Of a stretch of DNA of 64,000 bases, positions 8,974 to 21,600 are shown in pieces. Under the pieces are notes generated by a model. It was given only the letters and a program-made list of their open reading frames with translations. It did no database searches and was not told the DNA's origin. The stretch is from contig CAWACX010000002.1 of the NCBI GenBank assembly GCA_963780755.1, positions 124,001 through 188,000 on the forward strand, in the 5' to 3' direction. This DNA comes from JALYNX01 sp963780755 (GTDB taxonomy: Bacteria; Actinomycetota; Acidimicrobiia; Spongiisociales; ZC4RG35). The translations under genes and the position numbers were made by a program. Position 1 is the stretch's first letter. Every line of letters begins with the position of its first letter.

Positions 8974-10194
8974 ATGGGCCAGCGCATCGAAGTGAGCTCG
9001 GTTGCCCTGGGAACGGTGGCCCTGTTCAGCACCGACCGCTCGCTGACCGGCCAGGACGGGGTCGAGCTCTTCAGAGGAGCCATTGACGGGGAGGGGCCCC
9101 CGTCGGAGCTCGCCCGACGGCTGATCGCTGCGGACGATGGGATCGATCACGTCCACGTCCTCTCCAACACGGTCGCGGTCCGCAAGGACGTCGCCTGGGA
9201 AGAGGATGCGCTCGCCGAGGCCGCCGAGATCATCAGCGGTCTGTTCGTCTACTACCCGCCAGCCGACAGCTTCGTCTCGGCAGAGGAGGACGAGGCGCTG
9301 CGCGTGCAGCACTACAACGCGACTCTGAGCGAGATCCGGGCCCACAACGAGGACCTGTGGGTGATGATGGTCCGACCCGACCAGCCGGTCGACCCGTACC
9401 TGCCGGGGCAGTACACCACGCTCGCACTCGGGTACTGGGAGCCACGCTCCGACGAGGCCGTCGAGGAGCTCCCGGCCGGTCAGCGGGCCAAGCTCGCCCG
9501 CCGCTCCTATTCGATCTCGAGCTCGATGGTGGACGACGAGGGCAACCTGTTGCCGCCGCGTTGGGACGAGGTGGAGTTCTACATCGTCAAGGTGCGACCG
9601 GGTGAGGAAGAGATCCCTGCCCTGACCCCGCGCATCTTCATGAAGGGGGTCGGCGACCGGATCTTCATGGGGCGCAAGTTCACGGGGCATTACACGTTGG
9701 AAGGGGTCAATCCAACGGACAGCGTGGTGTTCCTCAGCACCGGCACCGGTGAGGCGCCGCAGAATGCGATGAGTCGCGAGTTGTTGAGCCGCGGCCACGA
9801 AGGCCCGATCCTCAACCTGGTCTGCGTCCGCTACCGGGACGACCTGGCCTACACCAGTCAGCAAGCGATGGTCGAAGAACGCCACCCGACCTACAAGTAC
9901 GTGGTCCTCACCACCCGGGAGCCGGAGAACGAGGGGAACAAGGTCTACATCCAGGACATGATCACCTCGGGCCGTCTGGAGGAGGAGCTGGGACGGCCAC
10001 TCGACCCGACGAGCACACACGTGTTCCTCTGCGGCAACCCGGCGATGATCGGCCTCCCCAAATGGTCGGACGACGAGATGACCTTTCCCGGCGTGGTTGG
10101 CGTCTGCCAGTTACTCCACGAGCGGGGGTTCACCATCGACCACGGCAAGGCCCGGGGCAATGTCCATTACGAGGAGTACTGGAAGGACCGCTGA
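8974..10194 (+). CDS. Ferredoxin--NADP reductase with an N-terminal Nfu_N-like domain
   Basis: The C-terminal 300 residues (about 105-406) are an FNR-type FAD/NAD(P) module. They contain the FAD motif RRSYSISSS near 176, the NADP-binding STGTGEAPQNAM near 255, VFLCGNPAMIG near 350, and a C-terminal HYEEYW resembling bacterial Fpr tails. Residues 1-95 look like the N-terminal domain of Nfu iron-sulfur scaffold proteins (PPSELARRLIAADDGIDHVH, then VAVRKDVAWEE). The reductase should shuttle electrons between NADPH and ferredoxin/flavodoxin. The N-terminal addition is unusual and treated as inference. Its last 84 bp overlap the convergent lipase-like ORF. Confidence 0.8.
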   Translation: MGQRIEVSSVALGTVALFSTDRSLTGQDGVELFRGAIDGEGPPSELARRLIAADDGIDHVHVLSNTVAVRKDVAWEEDALAEAAEIISGLFVYYPPADSFVSAEEDEALRVQHYNATLSEIRAHNEDLWVMMVRPDQPVDPYLPGQYTTLALGYWEPRSDEAVEELPAGQRAKLARRSYSISSSMVDDEGNLLPPRWDEVEFYIVKVRPGEEEIPALTPRIFMKGVGDRIFMGRKFTGHYTLEGVNPTDSVVFLSTGTGEAPQNAMSRELLSRGHEGPILNLVCVRYRDDLAYTSQQAMVEERHPTYKYVVLTTREPENEGNKVYIQDMITSGRLEEELGRPLDPTSTHVFLCGNPAMIGLPKWSDDEMTFPGVVGVCQLLHERGFTIDHGKARGNVHYEEYWKDR

Positions 10195-11403
10195 ACCCAG
10201 CCAGGCGACAACCTGGTCCAGCACCTCTCGGTCGTAGAGCAGGTTGAAGTGTCGTCGCCCGCCGAGCACGCGGATCTCCGTTGCATCGACCTTGCGTCGC
10301 CTTCCCCGACCGGTCCCACTCGAAGCACGGACCATGAGATCGCCGAGCAATGCACCCAAAGGATGTTTCGGGTCCGAGGTGATGACTGCGGCGACAAAAT
10401 GCTGCTCGACACCCTCCACCGGCGGGAGGTTGCTTACGGTGTCAGACAAGAGCGCGTCGGGCTCGACGCCTTGCCAATCGTCCTCGACGATGGCGCCGAA
10501 GCGGAGGTCCTTGATCCCGACGCTTCGGGCGTCGAGGAGATCGGCAAGCGGGCGGCTCTCGGGTGCGACTCGGAGCCCCCACGAAACCACGTTTGCTGCC
10601 TTTTCCAGGGGAGCGCCCAGATGGGGAGTGCCCACCGTGATCAGCTGGTCCGCGGTGTCCAGCCAGCGGTGTTGGGCGTCCTTCCCGGCATGGCACGCAC
10701 TCCGGATCACGAGCCCGCCCATCGAGTGACCCACCAGAGCCATCGATTCGATAGGCACCGGCCAGGTCCGCCACACCTCTTCGAGGAGCCGGGCCAACTC
10801 CGCGCCGTTGTCGGACACCCGCCTCCCCGAGTTGAAGCGAACCATGAGCGGTGTGACTGATGGGTCTGCATCGAGTCGGTCCCACAGACCCACCTGGCCA
10901 CTGCCGCCGAGCCAGCAACTTTCGGTCCGTCCCAGCCCATGGACCAGCACGACCAACCTTGGAGTGGCCGACGGGAAGCCAACGGCGAGGTCTTCGGGGG
11001 TGAGATGGACTGTCGCCCCTTCCGAGTTGCGAACTCCCATTTCGATGCGCAAGCCGTTGCCGCGTTGCTCGAGCTCGTCCCCCCAAGTCGCGTTGACCAC
11101 CGCCTGCAGCCGGCTCCCCAGGGGCGATCCCGAGACCAGCTGGCCTCTGTCTCCTGCCACCATCTCGCTCAGCCCGACCGTCGTTCCCAACGCAGATCCA
11201 GTAGCCCGGATCGCTCCATAGAGCCCGGCGAGTGTGGAGTCGATCGCCTGCCTGGTTGATTTGCCGGTCGACCCGGTCCACCGCAAGGAGCGGTCGGCGA
11301 TGGCCCGATGCATGCCCTCGACCGGGGTCGTCGCCCGCTCGATGGCCAGTGCCAAGAGATCGCCCAATCCGCGCAGTTCGTTGTTGGCCTCAGGTTCCCT
11401 CAA
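10111..11403 (-). CDS. Alpha/beta-hydrolase (PGAP1/lipase-like esterase)
   Basis: A 430-residue protein. About 130 N-terminal residues precede an alpha/beta-hydrolase core with VLVHGLGRTESCW (oxyanion region), the nucleophile elbow LVGHSMGGLV and GTPHLGAPLEK, a trio typical of PGAP1-like lipases and esterases. The start is a TTG at 11403; family members also have an N-terminal region containing VEGMHRAI, so a start nearby is plausible. The last 28 residues overlap the convergent FNR gene and may not be part of the natural protein. The substrate is unknown. Confidence 0.78.
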   Translation of the reverse strand: MREPEANNELRGLGDLLALAIERATTPVEGMHRAIADRSLRWTGSTGKSTRQAIDSTLAGLYGAIRATGSALGTTVGLSEMVAGDRGQLVSGSPLGSRLQAVVNATWGDELEQRGNGLRIEMGVRNSEGATVHLTPEDLAVGFPSATPRLVVLVHGLGRTESCWLGGSGQVGLWDRLDADPSVTPLMVRFNSGRRVSDNGAELARLLEEVWRTWPVPIESMALVGHSMGGLVIRSACHAGKDAQHRWLDTADQLITVGTPHLGAPLEKAANVVSWGLRVAPESRPLADLLDARSVGIKDLRFGAIVEDDWQGVEPDALLSDTVSNLPPVEGVEQHFVAAVITSDPKHPLGALLGDLMVRASSGTGRGRRRKVDATEIRVLGGRRHFNLLYDREVLDQVVAWLGSAVLPVLLVMDIAPGLAVVDGEPPLVE

Positions 11404-11423
11404 GCTGAGAACCGTAACGGCTG

Positions 11424-13701
<2,278 letters not shown>

Positions 13702-13778
13702 GGCCACCAAACCCTACCGACTGACCGTCGTCGCGGTCTCGCCGTTGCCCGGACGACCTGCGAGAATCAGGGGGAACG

Positions 13779-14087
13779 ATGATGACGAGCGGCCTACCCA
13801 TCTTCCACGACAACGGCTACAAAGTGATGCCCGGATGGCGTGTCGGTCACTCTCCGGAGGAGTCGACCACCCGCTCCGGCCTCCTTGTCCCGATCGGGAC
13901 CAAGGACGGAAACGACGCCCTCGCCCTGGTCGACGTGCAGACCGGTCAACGCTTCTGGGCGGTCCCCATGGGAGCCTGGCGCTTCATCTGGCCCTCATCG
14001 GGCAAGCCGGTGATCGCGGTGCGTGAGTCACAGATCATTGCCGAAGAGGAGTTGGAGCACGTCGGGGACGAGGGCCAATACCTCTGA
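13779..14087 (+). CDS. Small protein with weak GroES-like features
   Basis: A 102-residue protein behind an AGGGGGAACG ribosome site. It does not match a family I recognise with certainty. The stretches TTRSGLLVPIGTK and PVIAVRESQIIAEEE sit where GroES has its SGLVIPDTAKEK mobile-loop strand and the C-terminal RESDILAV strand, with a similar distance between them. That suggests a divergent GroES-like beta-barrel; the canonical groES is present elsewhere in the window (51452-51742). The assignment is inference only. Confidence 0.5.
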   Translation: MMTSGLPIFHDNGYKVMPGWRVGHSPEESTTRSGLLVPIGTKDGNDALALVDVQTGQRFWAVPMGAWRFIWPSSGKPVIAVRESQIIAEEELEHVGDEGQYL

Positions 14088-14157
14088 GCGCTGCTAAATG
14101 CGCCGGCATCAGCGGGTCGACTCGGCAATCATCGGCGGCCCGCCAAGCCCACGCCTA

Positions 14158-15466
14158 ATGACTAACGATCGCACCTCCCGCAGCCGCCGCCGGCTGACCG
14201 CAACCGTCACCGACCTCGAGGTCAGGGTTCAGCGCGCCTTCCTGGTCGGCGTCGAGCTTCCCGGTATGACCGGCTTCGAGGCCGAGCGCAGCCTCGACGA
14301 GCTCGAACTGCTCACCGACACCGCCGGCGCCGAGGCCGTCGATCGGGAACTGGTGCACCGCCGCCAGATCGACCCTGCCACGTTCATCGGCTCCGGGAAG
14401 GCGGGTGAGCTGGCCACGCTGACCCGCGCCCTGGACATCGACCTCGTGGTATTCGACAACCAGCTCAACCCGGGGCAGCAGCGCAACCTGCAACAGTCTT
14501 TTCGAATGCGACGTCGTCGACCGGGAAGCGTTGATCCTCGACATCTTCGCCCAGCATGCGACTTCCCGGGTCGGGTCGATCCAGGTGGAGCTGGCCCTGC
14601 TCCGTTACTACCTGCCCCGACTCCGGGGGAAGGGCAAGGCCATGTCGCAGCAGGGTGCCGGGGTGCTGGCGAGGGGACCGGGAGAGACCAAGCTCGAGAC
14701 CGATCGGCGACGGATCGTGCAGCGGATCTCGAAGCTGGAGCGAGAGCTCAAAGAGACCGTCCAGCACCGGGCAACCCAGCGCAAGTCGCGCAAGAGGTCG
14801 GAGATCCAGCAGGTGTCGATCGTCGGCTACACCAATGCCGGGAAGTCCACCCTGCTCAATGCGCTCACCGATGCCGGTGCCCTGGTCGAGGACCGCTTGT
14901 TTGCCACCCTCGACTCCACGGTGAGGCGCCTCGAATTACCAGACCACCGAGTTGCGCTGGTAGCCGACACCGTTGGCTTCGTGCGGCGCCTACCCCACCA
15001 TCTCGTCGAGGCGTTCCAGTCGACCCTGGCCGAAGTCGCCGAGGCCGATCTTCTCCTACATCTCGTCGACGGCACCGACCAGGACCCTGCCGGCCAGCTG
15101 GCTGCAGTCCGGGAAGTGCTGTTGGAGATCGACGCCGCCTCGATCCCGGAGCTGATCGTCATCAACAAGGTCGACGCAATGTCGGAGTTGGAGGTGCAGC
15201 GCCTCGCCAACCTCTACCCCGACGCGGTGATGATCTCGGCCATGGACGGGATCGGCCTCGACACGTTGCTGGCCCGGGTCAGTGAGCTCCTGGCACCCAC
15301 GATGGTCACACTCACCCTGGAGATCCCCTACGACCGGGGAGATGTCGTTGCCGCTGCACATCGGGCCGGTGAGGTGATCGAGGAGAAGCACGACGACCAG
15401 GGCACGATCCTCGAGGTCCGCGTGCCGGAGACTGCCCGAACCCGGTTCGCAGCCTTCAGCCGGTAG
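14158..15466 (+). pseudogene. hflX: GTPase HflX, frameshifted
   Basis: The N-terminal frame (ATG 14158) carries the HflX nucleotide-binding domain with ATFIGSGKAGELATL and VVFDNQLNPGQQRNLQ. After QQSF the homology moves to the next frame (ECDVVDREALILDIFAQHA, then ARGPGETKLETDRRR). That frame carries the GTPase domain with GYTNAGKST (G1), DTVGFVRRLPHHLVEAF (G3) and NKVD (G4), ending at 15466. The 1309 nt equal 3n+1, and the extra base lies in the TTTT run near 14495. HflX splits and rescues stalled ribosomes. The restored length is 435 residues. It overlaps the convergent glucokinase gene by 11 bp. Confidence 0.9.
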
Positions 15467-16199
15467 CCACCAGGCTGGCGGCGCCGATGATGCCGGCGTT
15501 CTTGCGGAGTGCCGCCGGCGCCACTGGGAGGGCGGGGTCGAACGCCTCGGCGAAGGCTTCCCACTTCGAGACCACCCCACCGCCGACGATTATCCGATCG
15601 GGGCTGAACATGGCTGCCACGTGGCTCACGAACTCGTTGGCGCGCTTCCCCCATTCCGCCCAGGTGAGGCCTTCGTCGGTCATCGCCTTGGCAGAGAAGT
15701 AGAGCTCAGCGGGCTGAATCCCCCGCAGCTCGATCTGACCGAGCTCCACGTTCGGGATCAGCCGGCCGTCGTGGAGGATGGCACTGCCGATCCCGGTCCC
15801 AAACGTGAGGACGATCACCGTGCCCATCTCGTCCTTCACGGCACCAAAGCGGTATTCGCCAACGCCGGCCGCGTCGGCGTCGTTGATGACGAACACCTCG
15901 CGCCCGGTGGCGTTGGAGAACAGCTCAACCGCGTTCACACCGATGCAGGACATGTCGATGTTGGAGGCGGTGAGGATCCAACCCCCTTTGAGCACGGCGG
16001 GAAAGCCGATGCCGATGGGGCCTTTGCCGCCGAGCTTCTTCACCAGCGAGCCGACCTCGGCGGCTAGCCCTTCAGGCGTTGCCGGCTTCGGCGTGTCGAA
16101 CCTGACACGGTCAGAGACCAAAATGCCCGCGTTGGTGTCGACAAGGGCTCCTTTGACCCCGGACCCACCAATATCGATCCCGATTCTGACCTTGGCCAC
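15456..16199 (-). CDS. ppgK: Polyphosphate glucokinase (ROK family)
   Basis: A 247-residue ROK kinase. The phosphate-binding motif IGIDIGGSGVKGALVD is at the N-terminus, the catalytic-base region FVINDADAAGVGE follows, and LTFGTGIGSAI with PNVELGQIELRG is close to mycobacterial polyphosphate/ATP glucokinase. It phosphorylates glucose to glucose 6-phosphate using polyphosphate or ATP. The GTG at 16199 is chosen because the kinase fold begins four residues later. It is divergent from 6-phosphogluconate dehydrogenase (60 bp apart), which consumes its product downstream in the pentose phosphate pathway. Confidence 0.88.
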   Translation of the reverse strand: MAKVRIGIDIGGSGVKGALVDTNAGILVSDRVRFDTPKPATPEGLAAEVGSLVKKLGGKGPIGIGFPAVLKGGWILTASNIDMSCIGVNAVELFSNATGREVFVINDADAAGVGEYRFGAVKDEMGTVIVLTFGTGIGSAILHDGRLIPNVELGQIELRGIQPAELYFSAKAMTDEGLTWAEWGKRANEFVSHVAAMFSPDRIIVGGGVVSKWEAFAEAFDPALPVAPAALRKNAGIIGAASLVATG

Positions 16200-16259
16200 G
16201 ACCGGCGAGAGTACGCAACCGCCCGGATGTGTGCGAGCGCCCCGGTACCCTCGCCGCCA

Positions 16260-17660
16260 ATGAGCGACCGCGCCGATATCGCAGTGGTGGGCCTCGCAGT
16301 GATGGGCGCCAACCTCGCCCTCAACCTGGCGGATGCCGGGAACCGGGTGGTCGTCTACAACCGGACCCGGTCCGTGACCGACGAGTTCATGCGTGGCGAG
16401 GCCGCGTCCAAGCCGATGATCGGCGCCGGGACCCTGGAGGAGGTCGTGGCCTCGCTGGAGACCCCGCGGGTTGTCCTGCTCATGATCAAGGCCGGAGCGC
16501 CGGTCGACCAATTGATCGCCGACCTGTCGCCACTCCTCGAGCCCGGAGACATCATCATCGATGGCGGCAACTCCCTCTACACCGACACCGAGCGCCGCCG
16601 GGTCGAGGTCGAGGCGATGGGGTTGCTCTACCTCGGGGTCGGGATCTCGGGTGGCGAAGAGGGGGCCAGACATGGGCCCTCGCTCATGCCGGGCGGCAGT
16701 CCCGCGGCCTGGCAACGTGTCGAGCCCATCCTGAAGGGGATCGCGGCAAGGGCCGGCGACGGGACGCCGTGTTGCGAGTGGATCGGCCCAGGCGGCGCCG
16801 GGCATTTCGTGAAGATGGTCCATAACGGGATCGAATACGGGGACATGCAGGTCATTGCCGAGGCCTATGACCTGTTCCGACGAGGGCTGAACATGGAGCC
16901 CGCCGAGATCTCGGAGGTCTTCGCCGAGTGGAACCGGGGACGGCTCCGCTCCTATCTGATCGAGATCACCAGCGAAATCCTGGCAGCCACGGAGAACGGG
17001 GCACCCATGGTGGACCTGATCCTCGATGCCGCAGGACAGAAGGGAACCGGGAAGTGGACCGTGGTCGCCTCCCTGGACCTCGGCGAGCCGACTCCCCTGG
17101 TGGCGGAGGCTGTCTACGCACGGATCGTCAGCTCCGACCCCGATTCACGAAAGAGGGCGGCCGAGATCTTCCCGTTGGGGCCTCACGGTGACCTGACCCT
17201 GACCCTGGACGATGTCGAGCAGGCCCTGTATGCCTCGAAAATCATCTCCTACGCCCAGGGCTTCCGACTGATGCGGGCGGCTTCGGAAGAGCATGGTTGG
17301 GACCTCGAGCCGGGGAGCATCGCCTCGATTTGGCGGGCGGGCTGCATCATCCGCGCCGCGTTCCTCGACGACATCACCGCCGCCTACCTGCGTGATCCCG
17401 GTCTTCCCGACCTGGCAGAGGACGAGTTCTTCGCCAATGCGTTGCGCGAGGCGGAGGGCGGTTGGGGCAATGTGGTGGCAGGCGCCGCTCATGCCGGGGT
17501 CCCGGTGCCCGCGTATTCCAGCGCTCTCTCCTATTTCAACGCGATGCGGTCGGCGCGGCTGCCCGCCGACCTGATCCAGGCGCAACGGGACTACTTCGGG
17601 GCCCACACCTTCGAGAGAGTGGACCACCCCCGTGGCGAGTTCTTCCATCGGGAGTGGTAA
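16260..17660 (+). CDS. gnd: 6-phosphogluconate dehydrogenase (decarboxylating)
   Basis: A 466-residue enzyme of normal length. Residues 7-13 hold the NADP fold (VVGLAVMGANLALNLADAG), followed by NRTRSVTDEF. The substrate signature GISGGEEGARHGPSLMPGG and the catalytic HFVKMVHNGIEYGDMQ are intact, as are LDAAGQKGTGKWT and the C-terminal RDYFGAHTFER. It oxidises 6-phosphogluconate to ribulose 5-phosphate and CO2 with NADPH formation in the cytosol. The ATG at 16260 is preferred over an upstream in-frame ATG because the Rossmann fold begins directly after it. Confidence 0.96.
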   Translation: MSDRADIAVVGLAVMGANLALNLADAGNRVVVYNRTRSVTDEFMRGEAASKPMIGAGTLEEVVASLETPRVVLLMIKAGAPVDQLIADLSPLLEPGDIIIDGGNSLYTDTERRRVEVEAMGLLYLGVGISGGEEGARHGPSLMPGGSPAAWQRVEPILKGIAARAGDGTPCCEWIGPGGAGHFVKMVHNGIEYGDMQVIAEAYDLFRRGLNMEPAEISEVFAEWNRGRLRSYLIEITSEILAATENGAPMVDLILDAAGQKGTGKWTVVASLDLGEPTPLVAEAVYARIVSSDPDSRKRAAEIFPLGPHGDLTLTLDDVEQALYASKIISYAQGFRLMRAASEEHGWDLEPGSIASIWRAGCIIRAAFLDDITAAYLRDPGLPDLAEDEFFANALREAEGGWGNVVAGAAHAGVPVPAYSSALSYFNAMRSARLPADLIQAQRDYFGAHTFERVDHPRGEFFHREW

Positions 17661-17686
17661 CGGCCTCAGGCAAAGTCGGCCGGCAA

Positions 17687-18913
17687 TTAGACCGGCGGGA
17701 TGCCGGGAACTTCGATCCGGTCGGGCACTTGGAACCCGGGATCGGAGGCGTCGGCGTCCTCCACGTGCTGGCGCTGGATGCCCATGATGAAGAGGATGGC
17801 GTCGAGGTAGGGCACCGAGATCGCGGTGTCGGCCCGCTCCCGGACCACCGGTTTGGCGTTGAAGGCGATGCCGAGCCCGGCCGCTGCGAGCATGTCGAGA
17901 TCGTTGGCTCCATCACCGACGGCCACGACCTGCGACAGGGGAATCCCCTCGGCCTCGGCGATCGACCTGAGGAACCGGGCCTTGCCTGGCCCGTCGACGA
18001 ACTCCCCCGTCAGTTCGCCGGTGAGCACCCCGTCGACGTCCACCAGTGTGTTGGACAACGAGTAGTCGATCCCGAGGTCGGCGGCGATGACGTTGGTGAA
18101 CCTGGTGAACCCAGCGGAGACGATCGCGGTGACCATGCCCAGGCGCTTCAAGGTCCTGATGAAGGTCCGGGCCCCGCTGGTCAGGGTGATGTTCTCGAAC
18201 ACCCGGGTCAAGGCGAGCTGATCCACTCCTTTCAGCATTGCCACCCGCTCCCGTAGCGACGTTTCGAAGTCCATCTCGCCGGTCAGCGCCAGGTGGGTCA
18301 TTTCGGACACCTGCTCCTCGACGCCGGCCTCCCGCGCCAGGAGGTTGATCACCTCGTGCTGGATCAGCGTCGAGTCGACGTCCATGATCACCATGCGCTT
18401 CGCCCGACGCTCGAGGCCGTCGGGTTGGATGGCGACGTCGATGGGCAGTTGGGCCGCGGCGAGGACCAGGCCCTCTCGTATCAAGGAGATGTCGCCATCC
18501 GAGACCAGCAACTCATAGGAGACCACCGGATACCGGGAGAGCCGGAAGATGCGCTCGATGTTCCCGTTGCCGGCAGCGATGGCCGTCGCCACCGCTCCGA
18601 ACTCCTCGGGGCCGATCCGCATCCCGATCACGGTCACGGCCGACATCGCCTTGGTAGGGGTGGGAGCGTCGTCGACGACTTCGAATTCGATATGGAGCCC
18701 TCGTTGCCATCCGAAGAAGAGGAGCTCGCCGATTGTCGACTTCTCGCCGGCGACACCGATCAGCACATTGAGTGTGAGCCGGCCCCGGACCACGATCTGC
18801 TCCACGTCGTAGATCTCGGCTCCGGAGTCGGCCAGGACCTGCATCAAGCCGGCGCTGATCCCCGGCCCGTCGGGACCGTTGACCGCCACCAGGATCGTGG
18901 AACGATCGTCCAT
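17687..18913 (-). CDS. serB: Phosphoserine phosphatase with N-terminal ACT domains
   Basis: A 408-residue protein. Two ACT-like domains (about residues 1-175, beginning ILVAVNGPDGPGISAGLM) precede a HAD phosphatase: motif I DVDSTL, motif II IVSAGFT, and motif III/IV VVAVGDGANDLDMLAAAG with GIAFNAKP. This is the actinobacterial SerB layout. It releases serine from phosphoserine, the last step of serine synthesis; the ACT domains are expected to bind serine. Its start is 105 bp from the divergent aminopeptidase N gene, so the two promoters share that interval. Confidence 0.92.
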   Translation of the reverse strand: MDDRSTILVAVNGPDGPGISAGLMQVLADSGAEIYDVEQIVVRGRLTLNVLIGVAGEKSTIGELLFFGWQRGLHIEFEVVDDAPTPTKAMSAVTVIGMRIGPEEFGAVATAIAAGNGNIERIFRLSRYPVVSYELLVSDGDISLIREGLVLAAAQLPIDVAIQPDGLERRAKRMVIMDVDSTLIQHEVINLLAREAGVEEQVSEMTHLALTGEMDFETSLRERVAMLKGVDQLALTRVFENITLTSGARTFIRTLKRLGMVTAIVSAGFTRFTNVIAADLGIDYSLSNTLVDVDGVLTGELTGEFVDGPGKARFLRSIAEAEGIPLSQVVAVGDGANDLDMLAAAGLGIAFNAKPVVRERADTAISVPYLDAILFIMGIQRQHVEDADASDPGFQVPDRIEVPGIPPV

Positions 18914-19018
18914 GGAGGGCAGGGTAAAGCCCGCGCCCCGATTCACAGGATTCGGGGTAGAAGGCTGGTTTTCGGTCGGTAGCATTTCCAGGTCCGTACG
19001 ACTGTCGAGGCTGGGAAT

Positions 19019-21569
19019 TTGTCCGACAACCCCTATCGCTTGCCGCGCCTGGTCATACCTGCGGCCTATGAACTGACGCTCGAGCCAGACCTCGAGACCT
19101 TCACCTTCGACGGGCGGGTCTCGATCACGATCGGGGTCGTCGAAGAGGTCGACTCCATCGTCCTCAACTGCGCCGAGATCACGATCGGGGCCGCCCGGGT
19201 GACCTCCGAAGCGGGCACGATCGAGATCGGCGAGAGATCCTACGACGAGGAGTTCGAGCGGGCCACGCTCCCCCTCGCCTCGCCGCTGGCTCCCGGCACC
19301 TATCAACTGGAGATCGAATACACCGGGATCATCAACGACCAGCTCCGCGGCCTCTACCGCTCCACCTACAAGGACCCGGACGGTGTCGAGCACCCGATAG
19401 CCACCTCACAATGCCAGGCCACCGATGCCCGGAGGGTGTTCCCGTGCTGGGACGAGCCGGACATCAAGGCGACCTTCCAGACCACGATGGTGATCGCTCC
19501 CGGGCTGGCAGCCTTCTCCAACACCGGCGAGGAGTCCCGCACCGACCTCGAGGACGGGCGCGTCGAGATCCGCTTCGCGCCAACCATGAAGATGTCGACC
19601 TATCTCCTGGCGTTCATCGTTGGGCCGTTCGAAGCCACCGATCCGGTGGTGGTCAGGGGGACGCCGATCCGGATCATCGTGCCCCAGGGAAACCTTCACC
19701 TGACGGATATGGCGATGGAAAACGCCACCTTCTGCTTCGAGTATCTCTCCGACTACTACGGCATCCCTTATCCCGGGGACAAGTTGGACCACATCGCGAT
19801 CCCCGACTTCGCCGCCGGCGCCATGGAGAACGTCGGCTTGATCACATATCGGGAGACCTACCTGGTGGTGGACAAGGCCCGGGCCAGCCAGGGCGAGCTG
19901 CAGAACAGCCTCGACGTGATCGGCCACGAGGTTGCTCATCAGTGGTTCGGCAACCTGGTCACTATGCGGTGGTGGGAGGGTGCGTGGCTCAACGAGGCAT
20001 TCGCAAGCTTCATGGAGCTCAAGGCCACCGACGCCAAGATGCCGGAGTGGAAGAGGTGGTTGTCCTTCGCCAACCTCGAGATCCCCTGGGCGATGGGGAC
20101 GGACCAGCTGCACACCACCCGCCCGATCGAGTTCGAGGTCAACTCGCCGCGCGAGGTCGACGAGATGTTCGATGCCATCACCTACGGAAAAGGATCGGCG
20201 GTGCTCTGGATGATCGAGCAGTTCATCGGCACCGAACAGTTCCGCAAGGGCATCGGGAACTATCTGCGGAAACACGAGTACGCCAACACCGTCACCACCG
20301 ACCTCTGGGAAGGGCTGGACGGTGCATCCGACTGGCCCGTCGGCGAGATCATGGACACCTGGGTCTACCAGCGGGGATTCCCCCAGATCGACGTCCAGGC
20401 GGCCGGCAGCGGGGTCAAGCTCAGCCAGCGCCGCTTCCTTGCTATCCCCGATGAGAGCGACACCACGATCTGGAAGGTCCCGGTCCAGCTCCGGGGAAGA
20501 GCGGGTGGGCGCGACTTCGATCACAAGGTCCTCCTCTCCGACGACGAGGTGACCGTCGAGATCGAGGGCGACCTCGAGTTCGTCGTGGCCAACGCCGGCG
20601 GCCATGGCTTCTATCGGACCCGATACTCCGAACAGCTCTTCGCCCGCCTTCTCTCCCATCTTGATGACCTCGACGACATCGAGCGCTACGGGCTCGTCTC
20701 CGACACGTGGGCGATGATCCGCTCCTCTCAACTCCCGGCGTCCGACTTCCTCGACCTGGTGGGAGCGTTCGGCGAGGAGAAGGAACAGGCGATCTGGTCG
20801 GTCATCACCGGCGGGCTGGCCGCGATCGAGCATCACGCCCTGTCCGACGAGGCCCGCCCTGCGTTCGAGAAGTACGTGCGGGACCTGGTCGGCCCCGCCC
20901 ACCGCAGGCTCGGGTGGGAGCCCGGCGCCGATGACAGCGATCTCACCCGGAAGTTGCGTGGAGACCTGATCGCAGCCATGGGCAACGTCGGCCACGACGA
21001 AGCGACGATCGAGCGGGCACGACAAGCCGTCGACTCGCTGCTCGGTGGTGAGGACCTCGACCCTGAGGTGGCGACCGCGGCGCTCTCCGTCTACGCCCGG
21101 CACGGGGGCCCCGACGAGTACGACCGGCTTTGGAACACCTATCGGGAAGCGGGCACTCCCCTCGACCAGCTCCGATACCTGCGATCGGTGGCTGCGGTCC
21201 CCACCAAGGACCAGGTGGTGACGACCGTCGACCGCATCATCAACGGCGACATTCGCACCCAGGACGGATTCTGGGTGCTGGCGCGCCTCCTGGTGGGGAA
21301 GGGTGGGCCCTCGGCATGGGAAAGCGCCGCGGACCCGGTGGCCCGACGTCCTGGCACAGATGCCGGGGATGACCAAACGCCGGATCACGGAGGGCCTGTC
21401 CGGACTGTCCCAGCCCGAGATCGCAGCCGACGTCAAGGCGTTCTTCGCCGAGACCCCGCTTCCCGAGGCGGCGACCAGCCTCGCCCAAAACCTGGAACTA
21501 CTCGACGCCAACGTCCTGCTGCGGGAGCGCGAGACCCCGGTGGTCACCGAGTACTTCGGCGTCAAATGA
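19019..21569 (+). pseudogene. pepN: Aminopeptidase N (M1 family), frameshifted near the C-terminus
   Basis: The protein has the M1 hallmarks: the GAMENVG substrate motif, the zinc site HEVAHQWFGNLVT with the downstream Glu in NEAFASFMELK, and the catalytic-tyrosine region AITYGKGSAVLWM. The frame is continuous from the TTG at 19019 to about 21325. The adjacent frame then carries RTRWPDVLAQMPGMTKRRI to the stop at 21569. The 2551 nt equal 3n+1, so one extra base gives 849 residues, the normal length. The zinc site lies well upstream of the break. It trims N-terminal residues from peptides. A terminator follows 2 bp later. Confidence 0.9.
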
Positions 21570-21570
21570 C

Positions 21571-21595
21571 GATGGCCCCCGAAACGGGGGCCATC
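21571..21595. terminator. Bidirectional terminator between pepN and rplL
   Basis: A perfect 11-bp stem (GATGGCCCCCG and complement) with an AAA loop lies between the convergent pepN and rplL genes and can serve both. Confidence 0.8.
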
Positions 21596-21600
21596 GCGCA

